Shown: piece after piece, positions 42,911 to 58,960 of the stretch
How positions within the stretch are numbered: the stretch's first letter is position 1
Layout of the letters: each line of letters begins with the position of its first letter
From: Actinoplanes cyaneus
GTDB taxonomy: Bacteria > Actinomycetota > Actinomycetes > Mycobacteriales > Micromonosporaceae
Assembly (NCBI RefSeq): GCF_016862095.1
Contig: NZ_BOMH01000014.1
Span: 124,001-188,000 of the forward strand
DNA length: 64,000 bases
Direction of reading: 5' to 3'
Notes under the pieces: generated by a model
The model's database searches: none
Seen by the model: the letters and a program-made list of their open reading frames with translations, nothing else
What the model was told of the DNA's origin: nothing
Program-made: the position numbers and the translations under genes

Positions 42911-42960
42911 TGAGCGAGCTTGCGAGCGGGCGGCGAAACGTGGCGGGGGCGGCGGCATGA
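42910..42960 (+). other. 16-codon linking frame with MSELAS-type word
   Basis: An ATG overlapping the hadA stop opens a 16-codon frame that begins MSELASGRR and ends in a TGA overlapping the hadB ATG. The DNA word atgagcgagcttgcgagcg resembles a short sequence I recall recurring at gene starts in Micromonosporaceae. It may only couple translation of hadA and hadB, or be a dispersed repeat. Confidence 0.45.
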
Positions 42961-43352
42961 CCGACACGTTCGAGCCGCAGACCTTCCGGGTGACCCGGGC
43001 CGACCTGGTGCGCTATGCGGGCGCCTCCGGCGACTTCAACCCGATCCACTGGAGCGAGCGCGTCGCCACCGGCGTCGGGCTGCCCGGCGTGATCGCCCAC
43101 GGCATGTTCACGATGGCGCTGGTCGGCCGCGCGGTGACCGCCTGGGCCGGCGCCGGCGACACGGTGAAGGAGTTCGCCGTCCGGTTCAGCCGCCCGGTTC
43201 CGGTGCCGGACACCGACGAGGGCACCGAAGTCGTGGTCACGGCCACGGTGAAGGAGGTCACCGAGGACGGGGACACCCGCCTCGCCCTGACTGCCACATG
43301 CAACGGAGACAAGGTACTGTCTCTGGCACAGGCGCTTGTCGGTAAGCGGTAG
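42957..43352 (+). CDS. hadB: (3R)-hydroxyacyl-ACP dehydratase subunit HadB-like
   Basis: This 131-aa MaoC/hotdog-fold protein has the catalytic hydratase-2 motif ASGDFNPIHWSERVA, with Asp and His in place, followed by GLPGVIAHGMFTMAL. It is the catalytic subunit of the HadAB dehydratase. It follows hadA through the short linking frame at 42910-42960. Confidence 0.9.
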   Translation: MTDTFEPQTFRVTRADLVRYAGASGDFNPIHWSERVATGVGLPGVIAHGMFTMALVGRAVTAWAGAGDTVKEFAVRFSRPVPVPDTDEGTEVVVTATVKEVTEDGDTRLALTATCNGDKVLSLAQALVGKR

Positions 43353-43359
43353 GCCCGGG

Positions 43360-43389
43360 TTGGGATAACCAGGGGCGTACCCGTACACT
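43360..43389 (+). promoter_or_regulatory. Candidate promoter of tRNA-Trp-secE-nusG
   Basis: TTGGGA (43360-43365), an 18-bp spacer and TACACT (43384-43389) lie 45 bp before tRNA-Trp. The -10 is identical to that proposed for rpoB. Confidence 0.5.
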
Positions 43390-43433
43390 GGTGCGCCGTG
43401 GGACTGTGAGTCGCAAGACGCGCGGTCCCGCAA

Positions 43434-43506
<73 letters not shown>

Positions 43507-43609
43507 CGCAATCCTCGTCGACGTGCCCGCCCGGTGCGCGGTTTGCACAGTCCGCGTCCGGTCGAGTGCTGACGGGAATCAACACCACCGACGACGGAAG
43601 TAGGGCGAA

Positions 43610-43981
43610 GTGGCCGACAAGGACCGGCCCGGTGACGACGTCCCGGGCGACGACGAGCTGCTCGCCGCCGACGGTGACGATGCCGATGAGGCCGCTGACG
43701 CCCCGGTGAGCCGTGGTGGCGGGACTGCGGTCGCCGAGCGCACGAAGGACGACGAGGCGCCGAAGGCCAAGAAGGAGCGCAAGCGTTCCGGCTTCGGGCG
43801 GATCGGTGGGTTCTTCCGCGAGGTCATCAGCGAGCTCCGTAAGGTCATCTGGCCCACGCGCAAGGAGCTCCTGACCTACACCGGCGTCGTGATCGTGTTC
43901 GTCACGGTGATGACGGCGATCGTGGCGGTGCTGGACTACGGATTCGGTAAGGGCATCCTCTTCGCGCTCGGCGGTAAGTGA
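43610..43981 (+). CDS. secE: Preprotein translocase subunit SecE
   Basis: This 123-aa protein has an acidic N-terminal extension of about 55 residues, then the SecE core: FFREVISELRKVIWPTRKELLTYTGVVIVFVTVMTAIVAVLDYGF, with a single membrane helix. It is part of the SecYEG channel. GTG start. It lies between tRNA-Trp and nusG as usual. Confidence 0.95.
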   Translation: MADKDRPGDDVPGDDELLAADGDDADEAADAPVSRGGGTAVAERTKDDEAPKAKKERKRSGFGRIGGFFREVISELRKVIWPTRKELLTYTGVVIVFVTVMTAIVAVLDYGFGKGILFALGGK

Positions 43982-44037
43982 GCCGTCGCCAGTCGGATTC
44001 CGAACCGAAGAGTGACTTGATCTGGAAGTGAGCGAGC

Positions 44038-44754
44038 GTGCCTGAGTACGACGACGAGACCGCAGAGTTTGCTGACGAGCAGTCGTCGCCGCTCACCGAC
44101 GAGTCGGTCGAGGAGACCGACGAGGCTGCGGTGGCGGTCCAGGCGCCCGAGGCCGACGAGGAGTATGACCCCGTCAAGGAGCTGCGGCAGAAGCTGCGGT
44201 ATGCGCCGGGCGACTGGTACGTGGTGCACTCCTACGCCGGCTACGAGAACAAGGTCAAGACGAACCTCGAGACCCGGATCACGAGCCTCGACATGGAGGA
44301 CTTCATCTTCCAGGTCGAGGTGCCGACCCGCGAAGAGGTCGAGGTCAAGAACGGCAAGCGCAACCAGGTGCAGGCCAAGGTCTTCCCCGGCTACATCCTG
44401 GTCCGGATGGACCTGACGCCGGAGTCCTACTCCTGCGTCCGGAACACCCCCGGTGTCACCGGCTTCGTCGGCGCCACCGACCGGGTCGACCGGCCGGCTC
44501 CGCTCTCCCTCGACGAGGTGCTGAAGTGGCTGGCCCCGGCCGTGCAGGCCGAGGAGAAGAAGGCCAAGCCCGAGATCAAGGTTCTGGACTTCGAGGTGGG
44601 CGACTCGGTCACGGTCACCGACGGCGCGTTCGCCTCGCTGCCGGCGTCGATCAGCGAGATCAACGCCGACCAGCAGAAGCTGAAGGTCCTGGTGTCGATC
44701 TTCGGCCGGGAGACCCCGGTCGAGCTGAACTTCAACCAGGTCACCAAGATCTGA
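44038..44754 (+). CDS. nusG: Transcription antitermination factor NusG
   Basis: This 238-aa protein has an acidic N-terminal extension (about 50 residues), the NGN domain ([45 protein letters not shown]) and a C-terminal KOW domain ([24 protein letters not shown]). GTG start. A hairpin begins at its stop codon. The gene that normally follows, rplK, is absent. Confidence 0.95.
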   Translation: MPEYDDETAEFADEQSSPLTDESVEETDEAAVAVQAPEADEEYDPVKELRQKLRYAPGDWYVVHSYAGYENKVKTNLETRITSLDMEDFIFQVEVPTREEVEVKNGKRNQVQAKVFPGYILVRMDLTPESYSCVRNTPGVTGFVGATDRVDRPAPLSLDEVLKWLAPAVQAEEKKAKPEIKVLDFEVGDSVTVTDGAFASLPASISEINADQQKLKVLVSIFGRETPVELNFNQVTKI

Positions 44755-44832
44755 TCGCCGGATCCCCGGCGAGATCAGTGGGAGGGGCCGACACATGCGC
44801 GGTCCCGCCAACAACCACAGGAGTAATGAGTA
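44751..44832 (+). other. nusG-rplA junction lacking rplK, with hairpin
   Basis: Only 78 bp separate nusG and rplA; the L11 gene (about 430 bp) usually found here is missing. A stem of 6+5 bp with a two-base bulge (44751-44761 with 44766-44778) overlaps the nusG stop. A 12-codon frame (44795-44833) ends in the rplA start region and looks like chance. No fragment of an L11 sequence is recognisable. Confidence 0.75.
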
Positions 44833-45549
44833 ATGGCACAGCGCAGCAAGATCTACCGCGCCGCGGCAGAGAAGATCGACGCCGACAAGCTCTACGAGCC
44901 GAAGGAAGCGGTCGTCCTGACCAAGGAGACCAGCTCCAAGAAGTTCGACGCCACCGTCGAGGTCGCCATGCGTCTCGGTGTCGACCCGCGTAAGGCGGAC
45001 CAGATGGTCCGCGGCACGGTCAACCTGCCGCACGGCACCGGTAAGACCGCCCGCGTCATCGTCTTCGCCCAGGGCGCGAAGGCCGAGGAGGCCGTCGCGG
45101 CCGGCGCCGACGAGGTCGGCACGGACGAGCTCGTCGCCCGCATCCAGGGTGGCTGGCTGGAGTTCGACGCCGCGATCGCGACGCCGGACCAGATGGCCAA
45201 GATCGGCCGCATCGCCCGGATCCTCGGCCCGCGTGGCCTCATGCCGAACCCGAAGACCGGCACCGTCACCATGGACGTGACCAAGGCCGTCAACGAGATC
45301 AAGGGCGGCAAGATCACCTTCCGGGTGGACAAGCACTCGAACCTGCACCTGATCATCGGCAAGGCGTCGTTCACCGACGAGCAGCTGGTGGAGAACTACG
45401 CCTCGGTGCTCGACGAGGTCCTGCGGTCCAAGCCGTCGGCGGCGAAGGGCAAGTACCTGAGGAAGGTCACCTTCAGCACCACCACCGGCCCGGGTGTCCC
45501 GGTCGACCCGAACGTGGTCAAGAACCTGCGCGGCGACGCCCAGGCCTGA
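44833..45549 (+). CDS. rplA: 50S ribosomal protein L1
   Basis: This 238-aa protein has the L1 signature [23 protein letters not shown] and the standard start [22 protein letters not shown]. In bacteria L1 also represses its own operon by binding a leader near rplK; without rplK that site would have to lie in the short gap before rplA. It has an ACAGGAG ribosome site. A strong terminator follows. Confidence 0.96.
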   Translation: MAQRSKIYRAAAEKIDADKLYEPKEAVVLTKETSSKKFDATVEVAMRLGVDPRKADQMVRGTVNLPHGTGKTARVIVFAQGAKAEEAVAAGADEVGTDELVARIQGGWLEFDAAIATPDQMAKIGRIARILGPRGLMPNPKTGTVTMDVTKAVNEIKGGKITFRVDKHSNLHLIIGKASFTDEQLVENYASVLDEVLRSKPSAAKGKYLRKVTFSTTTGPGVPVDPNVVKNLRGDAQA

Positions 45550-45570
45550 TCGCCAGTTCGCTGAACAACG

Positions 45571-45602
45571 AAACCCCCGGGGACTTCCCCCGGGGGTTTT
45601 TC
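45571..45602 (+). terminator. Intrinsic terminator after rplA
   Basis: A perfect 12-bp stem (45571-45582 with 45588-45599) with a 5-nt loop runs into six T residues (45597-45602). It is the clearest rho-independent terminator in the window. Confidence 0.92.
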
Positions 45603-45619
45603 GTGGAATCCTTGCGGCC

Positions 45620-46432
45620 ATGCTTTTCGACGGGGTCTGGTTCCGGTACGCCCGGAGGGCCCCCTGGGCGCTGCACGACGCCCGGGCGACCGTGTCCCCC
45701 GGCGAGACCGTGGTCGTGCTCGGCCCCAACGGCGCCGGCAAGTCCACCCTGCTGCAGTTGGCCGCCGGGGTCCTGCTCCCGTCCCGCGGCGCGATCCGGG
45801 ACCGTCCGCCGATCGTCGGCTGGGTCCCCGAGCGGTTCCCGGCCGACCAGCCGTTCACCCTGCGGGGCTACCTGCACGCGATGGCCGCCCTGCGTGGCGT
45901 CACTCCCGCCACGGCCGACCACTGGATCGAACGCCTCGGCCTGGCCGCGCACACCGGAACCGGGCTCGGCGCGCTCTCCAAGGGCACCGCGCAGAAGGTC
46001 GGCCTGGCCCAGGCGCTGCTCGTCCCGCCCGGCCTGCTCGTGCTCGACGAGCCGTGGGAAGGGCTCGACGCCCAGGCCCGTACCCTGATCCCGGAGATCG
46101 TCGCCGAGGTCACCGGCGCGGGCGGCGCGGTCCTGGTCAGCGACCACCGCGGTGAGATCACCGGCCTGCCCGGCGCCATCCACTGGTCCGTCGCCGCCGC
46201 TACCCTGCACGTCGCGGGCACCGTCGCCGCGCAAGTCACGCCAGCCCCGCCCCGGTCCAGCACCGCGGACAAAGAGATGGTCCGGGCCGGCGCGGACGAG
46301 GTTGTCGTCGAGATCGCGGTGCCGCGTGCCGAGGCTGACGCGACGGTGGTCCGGCTCCGCGACTCCGGTCACCATGTTCTGCGCGTACGCGACCACGCCG
46401 CCCCCGCACGGCCCGAGCGGGAGGCACGATGA
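45620..46432 (+). CDS. ABC transporter ATP-binding protein
   Basis: This 270-aa protein has Walker A GPNGAGKST, Walker B LLVLDEP, and a signature motif that reads LSKGT in place of LSGGQ. A C-terminal extension of about 70 residues follows the core. It forms a pair with the membrane protein at 46429, its stop overlapping that start. The two sit between rplA and rplJ with the rplA terminator in front, so they need their own promoter. Substrate unknown; likely an ABC-2-type exporter. Confidence 0.88.
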   Translation: MLFDGVWFRYARRAPWALHDARATVSPGETVVVLGPNGAGKSTLLQLAAGVLLPSRGAIRDRPPIVGWVPERFPADQPFTLRGYLHAMAALRGVTPATADHWIERLGLAAHTGTGLGALSKGTAQKVGLAQALLVPPGLLVLDEPWEGLDAQARTLIPEIVAEVTGAGGAVLVSDHRGEITGLPGAIHWSVAAATLHVAGTVAAQVTPAPPRSSTADKEMVRAGADEVVVEIAVPRAEADATVVRLRDSGHHVLRVRDHAAPARPEREAR

Positions 46433-47127
46433 TCGCCCTGGTGCGCATGCGGCTCGCCGGCTTCCTCCGCGGCGGCCGCGCGCTGGCCCCGTTGATCGCC
46501 GTGCTGGTCGTCCTCGGCGTCCTTTACGGCGGGGGAGCGTCCCCGGCCGGCGCCGCCTACGGCTACTCCGCTGCCGCGCTCTTCCCGGTGCTGGCCTGGC
46601 TGGCGAAGGTGCTGCTGGACACCGAGCCGGACGTGCAGCGCCGCCTGGTCCGGCTTGCCGTCGGCCCGGTCCGGGAGGGGGTCGCCGGGTTGCTGGCCGC
46701 GGTGCTCGCGGGTGCGGTGGTCTGCGCCGCCGCGATGCTCGCCCCGTGGCTGTTCCACGGCATCCGCGGCCCGGAAGCGGGATCCGGCGAGTCCTCGATC
46801 GGCGCCGGAGTTCTGCTCGGCGTACAGGCGCATCTGCTGTCCCTGATCGCGGCTGTGGCACTGGGTGCTCTCTCCGGCCGGGCCGTCACCCGTCGTGTCC
46901 TGCCCGGCGTCGCCACCCTGATCACCGGGTCGATTCTGGTGATCGTGCTCGGGCTGAGCAGCTCGATCGTCCCGTGGCTGGTCCCGCCGGTGATGGCGAT
47001 GGCTCGCGCGCTCAACAGCGGTGTCAGCCCGGCCGCGTCGACGCTGGCGCAGCTCACGGCCTGGGCATTGGCATGGTCGGCGGTGGCGCTGGCGGCATAC
47101 GGGACGCTTCGCCGCAACCGCTCATGA
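46429..47127 (+). CDS. ABC transporter membrane protein (ABC-2-like)
   Basis: This 232-aa protein has about six hydrophobic segments and no other motif. It is the membrane partner of the ATPase encoded just upstream (4-bp overlap). I cannot name the substrate. The C-terminal LAAYGTLRRNRS ends cytoplasmically. Confidence 0.75.
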   Translation: MIALVRMRLAGFLRGGRALAPLIAVLVVLGVLYGGGASPAGAAYGYSAAALFPVLAWLAKVLLDTEPDVQRRLVRLAVGPVREGVAGLLAAVLAGAVVCAAAMLAPWLFHGIRGPEAGSGESSIGAGVLLGVQAHLLSLIAAVALGALSGRAVTRRVLPGVATLITGSILVIVLGLSSSIVPWLVPPVMAMARALNSGVSPAASTLAQLTAWALAWSAVALAAYGTLRRNRS

Positions 47128-47345
47128 TCATCTCCAGGTAGAAGCCCACCCTTCCCTTGGGGGGCCACCGCCTCTGACGTCAGTGTGGCGGTAAAGGCCA
47201 AGATCATGATGGTGGCCTGTGGATGACCACGAACTGTGGACAACTCTGGCGCCACCGGACGGGCGTGCTATACGCCGTACCGGGAAATGGGTCTGATCCG
47301 AGCGGCCCCAGAGCGAGGCAAACCGCAAGCGATGAGTCGGCCGAT

Positions 47346-47374
47346 TTGGTTTTCATCGGAGTGCCGCGTAGTCT
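47346..47374 (+). promoter_or_regulatory. Promoter of rplJL
   Basis: TTGGTT (47346-47351), a 17-bp spacer and TAGTCT (47369-47374) directly precede the L10 leader. Transcription should start near 47381. Confidence 0.6.
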
Positions 47375-47380
47375 TCCTTC

Positions 47381-47562
47381 TCGGAGTTCCACCCATAGAC
47401 CGCTGGTCGCCGCAGCAATCGTCGTCACGACGTTGTCGCGGCCGAAGGTCCCGCATGAGCGGGCGACCTGCGCAGGGAGAACGGTTCGTGATCTGCCGAC
47501 ATGCGTTCGCGCTTGTTCTGGTGTCCGCCCCGTGCCCTGCGCCGGGGCGTTTTGCTTTTTCG
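47381..47562 (+). ncRNA. Ribosomal L10 leader with terminator-like hairpin
   Basis: The region has the look of the conserved L10 leader: an AGACCGCTGGTCG element near 47397, paired GC arms around GTCCCGC-atga-GCGGGCGACC near 47448-47463, and the GACCTGCGCAGG word. It ends in a stem (47526-47531 with 47544-47549) followed by TTTTGCTTTTT. L10-L7/L12 binding to the upstream fold is known to control rplJL by attenuation or translation. Confidence 0.75.
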
Positions 47563-47605
47563 GACCCTCTCGACCAGTGGCCATAGCACTGAGGAGAGGA
47601 GGGAC

Positions 47606-48154
47606 ATGGCGGACAAGCCGGTCCGGGCCGACAAGGCCACGGCCGTCGCCGAGCTGACGGACAACTTCCGTGACTCCGCGGCCACCGTGTTGACCGAATA
47701 CCGGGGCCTCACCGTCAAGCAGCTCACCGAGCTGCGGCGGGCGCTGGGCCAGCAGGCCAAGTACTCCGTTGCCAAGAACACGCTGGCGAAGCGTGCGGCT
47801 GGCGACGCGGGCATCGAGGGCCTCGACGCGCTGTTCACCGGTCCTACCGCGCTCGCCTTCGTCGGGGGTGACGTGGTTGACGCGGCCAAGGCGCTTCGTG
47901 CCTTCGCCAAGGCCAACCCCGTCCTCGTCATCAAGGGCGGCGTTTTCGAGGGCAAGGCCATCTCGGCCGAGGACGTCAACAAGCTTGCCGACCTCGAGTC
48001 CCGTGAGGTGCTGCTGGCCAAGCTGGCCGGCGCCATGAAGGGCAACCTGAGCAAGGCCGCGGCCACGTTCCAGGCTCCGCTCTCCCAGGCCGTTCGCCTG
48101 GTGGACGCCCTGCGTGACAAGCGCGAGAAGGACGGTTCCGCCGAGGCCGCCTGA
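47606..48154 (+). CDS. rplJ: 50S ribosomal protein L10
   Basis: This 182-aa protein starts [44 protein letters not shown], as in actinobacterial L10. It anchors the L7/L12 stalk and normally sits next to L11, whose gene is missing here. Strong GAGGAGAGGAGGG ribosome site; control through the L10 leader. Confidence 0.96.
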   Translation: MADKPVRADKATAVAELTDNFRDSAATVLTEYRGLTVKQLTELRRALGQQAKYSVAKNTLAKRAAGDAGIEGLDALFTGPTALAFVGGDVVDAAKALRAFAKANPVLVIKGGVFEGKAISAEDVNKLADLESREVLLAKLAGAMKGNLSKAAATFQAPLSQAVRLVDALRDKREKDGSAEAA

Positions 48155-48208
48155 CGGCCCCGCGGACCGAGCAACGTTTACATCAGAAGCTAGGAAAGGT
48201 TGCCAGAC

Positions 48209-48592
48209 ATGGCGAAGCTCAGCACCGACGAGCTGCTCGACGCGTTCAAGGAAATGACCCTGATCGAGCTCTCCGAGTTCGTGAAGACCTTCGAGGACGT
48301 CTTCGACGTCAAGGCCGCCGCGCCGGTTGCCGTCGCGGCTCAGGGTGGCGGCGCCGCTCCGGCCGAGGCCGAGGCCGAGAAGGACTCGTTCGACGTTGTC
48401 CTCGAGGGCGACGGTGGCAAGAAGATCCAGGTCATCAAGGTCGTGCGTGAGCTGACCGGCCTGGGCCTCAAGGAGGCCAAGGACACCGTCGAGAGCGCGC
48501 CGAAGGCGATCCTCGAGGGCGTCAACAAGGAGAAGGCCGAGGCTGCCAAGGCCAAGCTCGAGGCCGAGGGCGCCAAGGTCACCCTCAAGTGA
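48209..48592 (+). CDS. rplL: 50S ribosomal protein L7/L12
   Basis: This 127-aa protein has the N-terminal dimer domain ([34 protein letters not shown]), an Ala/Glu-rich hinge and the conserved C-terminal domain ([42 protein letters not shown]). It has a GGAAAGG ribosome site and follows rplJ by 54 bp. Confidence 0.97.
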   Translation: MAKLSTDELLDAFKEMTLIELSEFVKTFEDVFDVKAAAPVAVAAQGGGAAPAEAEAEKDSFDVVLEGDGGKKIQVIKVVRELTGLGLKEAKDTVESAPKAILEGVNKEKAEAAKAKLEAEGAKVTLK

Positions 48593-48617
48593 TCTAACGC
48601 TCCTCAGCGTTTTCCGT

Positions 48618-48652
48618 CGATGGCGGAGGTCCTTCACGGATCTCCGCCATCG
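48618..48652 (+). terminator. Terminator after rplL
   Basis: An 11-bp perfect stem (48618-48628 with 48642-48652) extended by four inner pairs with a 5-nt loop lies 26 bp after the stop; a short T-run (tgttt) follows. Confidence 0.8.
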
Positions 48653-49191
48653 GTGTTTCCGCACGTGTTCATACTGGTCAGGGACGCACATCGGAGCAGG
48701 TCGCGGGCAGGGTGACAAAGTGTCACAAAGCTCGCCATCCATGCAGTAAGGTCCCTGTGGTGCGCCGGCCGGACGATCGGCTCTGTCCGACCCGCGGCAC
48801 AGCCCTTGACTGTGTGTCCCCTGACAGGCACGCTGATGGCAGCAAGTTTCCGCGCTTGCGACAGCCGCCCCGTGGGTAATCGGTTGACTCGACGACCACG
48901 GACCGGCACCGGAAGAAGATGCGCCGCGTTTCCTGAGCGGCCCCGGCCACAGCGTTGATCGCGATTGCGCAGGTCAACAGCGGCGGGGACACGTTCCGCG
49001 AGCCACTTCGTGGTGTGGGCTGGACAGCGGTTAGCCAAGCGGCTACACTGCTAGTTTGCGCTGCCTTCTATCTTGACGCCTGTCCTTCCATTCATGTCTG
49101 TGGATTCGACGGGTGTCTATTGGAGTGCACGCAGACCAGTTGCATCAGCAACTCAGCCGCATAGCAGCACCGGTCCTCGGAAGGACGCATC
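48653..49191 (+). other. rpoB upstream region
   Basis: About 540 bp without a gene. A 6-3-6 palindrome (GTGACA-aag-TGTCAC, 48712-48726) is a possible protein site. The best promoter lies at 49021-49049, leaving a leader of about 135 nt before rpoB. No conserved RNA family is recognised. Confidence 0.5.
49021..49049 (+). promoter_or_regulatory. rpoBC promoter
   Basis: TGGACA (49021-49026), a 17-bp spacer and TACACT (49044-49049) make a near-consensus vegetative promoter about 140 bp before the rpoB start. Confidence 0.6.
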
Positions 49192-52632
<3,441 letters not shown>

Positions 52633-52734
52633 CGGAGAGCGGCCCCGACCGGTTCTGGAAGCTCAGGACCAGCCCGGGGCCGCCCCCGCCGGCCTTGAAT
52701 TCACCCGAGCAACGAAACACGAGGGATAGTCCAA

Positions 52735-56625
<3,891 letters not shown>

Positions 56626-56637
56626 GGAATCTCAGCC

Positions 56638-56676
56638 CGCTGGGGCGGTCGCGCATCGGGCGCGGCCGCCCCAGCG
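56638..56676 (+). terminator. Terminator of rpoBC
   Basis: A 17-bp stem (11 perfect outer pairs 56638-56648 with 56666-56676, six inner pairs with one G-U) and a 5-nt loop begin 12 bp after the rpoC stop. Confidence 0.85.
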
Positions 56677-56724
56677 GCGTTCTCGCCGGGCGGCGCGGAT
56701 CAGAACCGCGATTAAGATGTACGG

Positions 56725-57072
56725 GTGACCGTTCAGCTCGCGCCCGCCCGCCATCCCCTGGATCCGGAGCCGGCGCGCTCGACGAAGGCCCGGGCGGTCT
56801 TCGTGCTGGGCCTGGTCGGGCTGCTGACCGGGCCCTTCATCGGTGGCGTGATTCCCGCCACGATCGCGGTGCTCCTGGCCCGTCAGACGTCGCGTGAGGC
56901 GTTCGCGGCCGGTGGCTACCTCACCGGTGGCGCCTGGATCCGCAGGGGCCGCAAACTGGCCTGGACGGGCCTGGCGCTGGCGTTGACAGCGCTGGTGGTG
57001 GCCTTGATCGCGGGCCTGCTGCACCTCGCCGCGGCCCCGGCCGGCACGGACTTCGCTCCCGGCACGGATTGA
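56725..57072 (+). CDS. Small two-helix membrane protein
   Basis: This 115-aa protein has two hydrophobic segments (residues about 25-50 and 76-98) separated by a short loop with RRGRK. It resembles the many DUF4190-like small membrane proteins of actinobacteria but lacks a clear family word. GTG start at 56725. Function unknown. Confidence 0.6.
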   Translation: MTVQLAPARHPLDPEPARSTKARAVFVLGLVGLLTGPFIGGVIPATIAVLLARQTSREAFAAGGYLTGGAWIRRGRKLAWTGLALALTALVVALIAGLLHLAAAPAGTDFAPGTD

Positions 57073-57139
57073 TCGGCGGGCACGCCGGGGCGGTGCGGGG
57101 CAGGTCCGGCCGGGCTGCGCGGCGGCGCGTCCGGGTGAC

Positions 57140-57610
57140 ATGCTTCTGAACATGATGCAACCCCCTCCGCCTATGCCGTACGGTTCGCAGCCCTATGGCG
57201 TGCCTCCGCAGCCGGCGAGCGGCTGGGAGGCCGAGCGGGTGGACGTGGTGAGCGGCACCCGGTTCGGCCTGGTGCAGCTCCGCGTCGTGCCGATCACGTC
57301 GGGTCTCGCGATCGGCTCGCTGATCGCCGGGATCGCGTCGATCCTCGTTTCGTTGCTGGTGATCTGTTTCGGCTTCACCGCCGGCGGCCCCTGGGTGGGC
57401 GGCGCATTCACGCTGCTCAGCGTCTTGGGCGCCGGGGGAGCGATCGCCGCGGCGGTGCTCGCGCTGCGTCAGATCCGGCGCTCGGGGGAGCCGGGCCGGG
57501 TCCGGTTCACCGGTCGCGGGCTGGCGATCTCCGGCATCGTGTGCGGCGGGTCCGGTGCGGGAATATCGTTGCTGGCGTTGTTGCTGGAATTGGTGTTCCG
57601 GTCTTCGTGA
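57140..57610 (+). CDS. Small Pro-rich membrane protein, DUF4190-like
   Basis: This 156-aa protein starts with a Pro/Gly/Tyr-rich segment (PPPPMPYGSQPYG), then has about three membrane helices: GLAIGSLIAGIASILVSLLV, FTLLSVLGAGGAIAAAVLAL and ISGIVCGGSGAGISLLALLL, with GxGLAISGIVCGGxG typical of DUF4190 proteins. Start ATG 57140 or 57152. Function unknown. Confidence 0.7.
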   Translation: MLLNMMQPPPPMPYGSQPYGVPPQPASGWEAERVDVVSGTRFGLVQLRVVPITSGLAIGSLIAGIASILVSLLVICFGFTAGGPWVGGAFTLLSVLGAGGAIAAAVLALRQIRRSGEPGRVRFTGRGLAISGIVCGGSGAGISLLALLLELVFRSS

Positions 57611-58035
57611 CGGGCCCTGTCGCGTGGATCCGGCACCGCGGCGTTGCCGCGTCGGGGCACCCGGTACACTGGTATACGGAGATGTCCATCGTGGGAGCCT
57701 CGGGTCTAGTCTGACTAGTTCATTTTGACCTGGGTGCCTGTGGTGGGTACTCTTTCCCCTCGTGCCCGGGCTCGCCCGGGCAACTCGTGCGTGCACCCGA
57801 ATCGGAACGTACGACGGGTATTGCCGCACGACGGGCAGGGTTCGTCGAGAACCCATGTCCTGACAAAGACAAGATCCGGTGCGCGTGAACTCTTCACGCG
57901 TAGCGGGACCGTGAGCCGGACGACACGCCCGACCGCGGGTGCGGGACGCTCCCATCCTGGGAGAGCCCCGCACACAGGCAGAACACTCGGTGCGGCCGTA
58001 AAACAGGAAACGGCCGAAGGGAGCGGAGAAACCCG
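57611..58035 (+). promoter_or_regulatory. rpsL operon promoter/leader region
   Basis: A gene-free 425 bp. A TACACT at 57665-57670 matches other -10 boxes of this window, but its best -35 (TTGCCG, 57644) is spaced only 15 bp. The leader contains the 19-nt motif shared with rpsJ (57921-57939) followed by a 6-bp hairpin (57949-57954 with 57958-57963), ending about 70 bp before rpsL. Confidence 0.5.
57921..57939 (+). promoter_or_regulatory. Shared r-protein leader motif, rpsL copy
   Basis: cgacacgcccgaccgcggg lies 96 nt before the rpsL start. An identical copy lies 92 nt before rpsJ. Each is followed about 10 nt later by a hairpin. It may be a leader RNA element or a protein-binding site shared by these operons. 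Confidence 0.65.
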
Positions 58036-58410
58036 GTGCCCACGATCCAGCAGCTGGTCCGCAAGGGCCGCCAGGCGAAGACGACCAAGACGAAGACGCC
58101 GGCACTGAAGGGAAGCCCTCAGCGGCGCGGCGTGTGTACCCGCGTGTACACCACCACCCCCAAGAAGCCGAACTCTGCGCTGCGCAAGGTCGCTCGCGTG
58201 AAGCTGAGCAGCCAGATCGAGGTCACGGCGTACATCCCGGGTGTCGGTCACAACCTGCAGGAGCACTCGATCGTGCTCGTGCGTGGCGGCCGAGTGAAGG
58301 ACCTTCCCGGCGTCCGCTACAAGATCGTCCGTGGTTCGCTGGACACCCAGGGTGTCCGCAACCGCAAGCAGGCCCGCAGCCGTTACGGCGCGAAGAAGGA
58401 GAAGAGCTGA
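58036..58410 (+). CDS. rpsL: 30S ribosomal protein S12
   Basis: This 124-aa protein shows [12 protein letters not shown] at the start, [17 protein letters not shown] (streptomycin-site Lys unchanged) and [30 protein letters not shown] start with GGGAGCGGAG upstream. It heads the str operon; rpsG follows at once. Confidence 0.97.
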   Translation: MPTIQQLVRKGRQAKTTKTKTPALKGSPQRRGVCTRVYTTTPKKPNSALRKVARVKLSSQIEVTAYIPGVGHNLQEHSIVLVRGGRVKDLPGVRYKIVRGSLDTQGVRNRKQARSRYGAKKEKS

Positions 58411-58411
58411 C

Positions 58412-58882
58412 ATGCCGCGTAAGGGCCCCGCTCCGCGTCACCCGGTGGTCGCTGACCCGGTGTACAACTCGCCGCTGGTGACCCAGCTGGTGAACAAGAT
58501 CCTGATCGGCGGCAAGCGTCAGCTCGCCGAGCGCATCGTGTACGGCGCCCTCGAGGGTGCCCGCGAGAAGAGCGGCACCGACCCGGTGGTCATCCTCAAG
58601 CGTGCGATGGACAACGTGAAGCCGACCCTCGAGGTCCGCAGCCGCCGCGTCGGTGGCGCGACCTACCAGGTGCCGGTCGAGGTGCGCACCCCGCGGCAGA
58701 CCACTCTCGGTCTCCGCTGGCTGGTGCAGTACTCGAAGGCCCGCCGCGAGAAGACCATGATCGAGCGGCTGCAGAACGAGCTGCTCGACGCCAGCAACGG
58801 CCTCGGTGCCGCTGTCAAGCGTCGCGAGGACACTCACAAGATGGCGGAGTCCAACAAGGCCTTCGCGCACTACCGCTGGTAA
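58412..58882 (+). CDS. rpsG: 30S ribosomal protein S7
   Basis: This 156-aa protein starts [31 protein letters not shown] and ends [13 protein letters not shown], diagnostic for S7, which organises the 3' domain of 16S rRNA. The ATG is one base after the rpsL stop, with GAAGGAGAAGAG upstream. Confidence 0.97.
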   Translation: MPRKGPAPRHPVVADPVYNSPLVTQLVNKILIGGKRQLAERIVYGALEGAREKSGTDPVVILKRAMDNVKPTLEVRSRRVGGATYQVPVEVRTPRQTTLGLRWLVQYSKARREKTMIERLQNELLDASNGLGAAVKRREDTHKMAESNKAFAHYRW

Positions 58883-58894
58883 GACTCTGCTGCG

Positions 58895-58914
58895 GGCCCG
58901 GCAATCGCCGGGCC
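58895..58914 (+). other. Hairpin between rpsG and fusA
   Basis: An 8-bp perfect stem (58895-58902 with 58907-58914) with a 4-nt loop lies 12 bp after rpsG. It may tune read-through into fusA or mark an RNA processing point. Confidence 0.4.
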
Positions 58915-58960
58915 ACGGCAGTCGTACCGGTTCACGAGACGACGACGAAGAAAAGTAGGG

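Noticed and set aside
44755..44832. Insertion element explaining the loss of rplK
   Set aside because: No inverted terminal repeats, target duplication or transposase sequence; the junction is just a short spacer.
49021..49191. Small gene in the rpoB leader
   Set aside because: Short frames there lack ribosome sites and overlap the promoter and leader; nothing resembles a protein.
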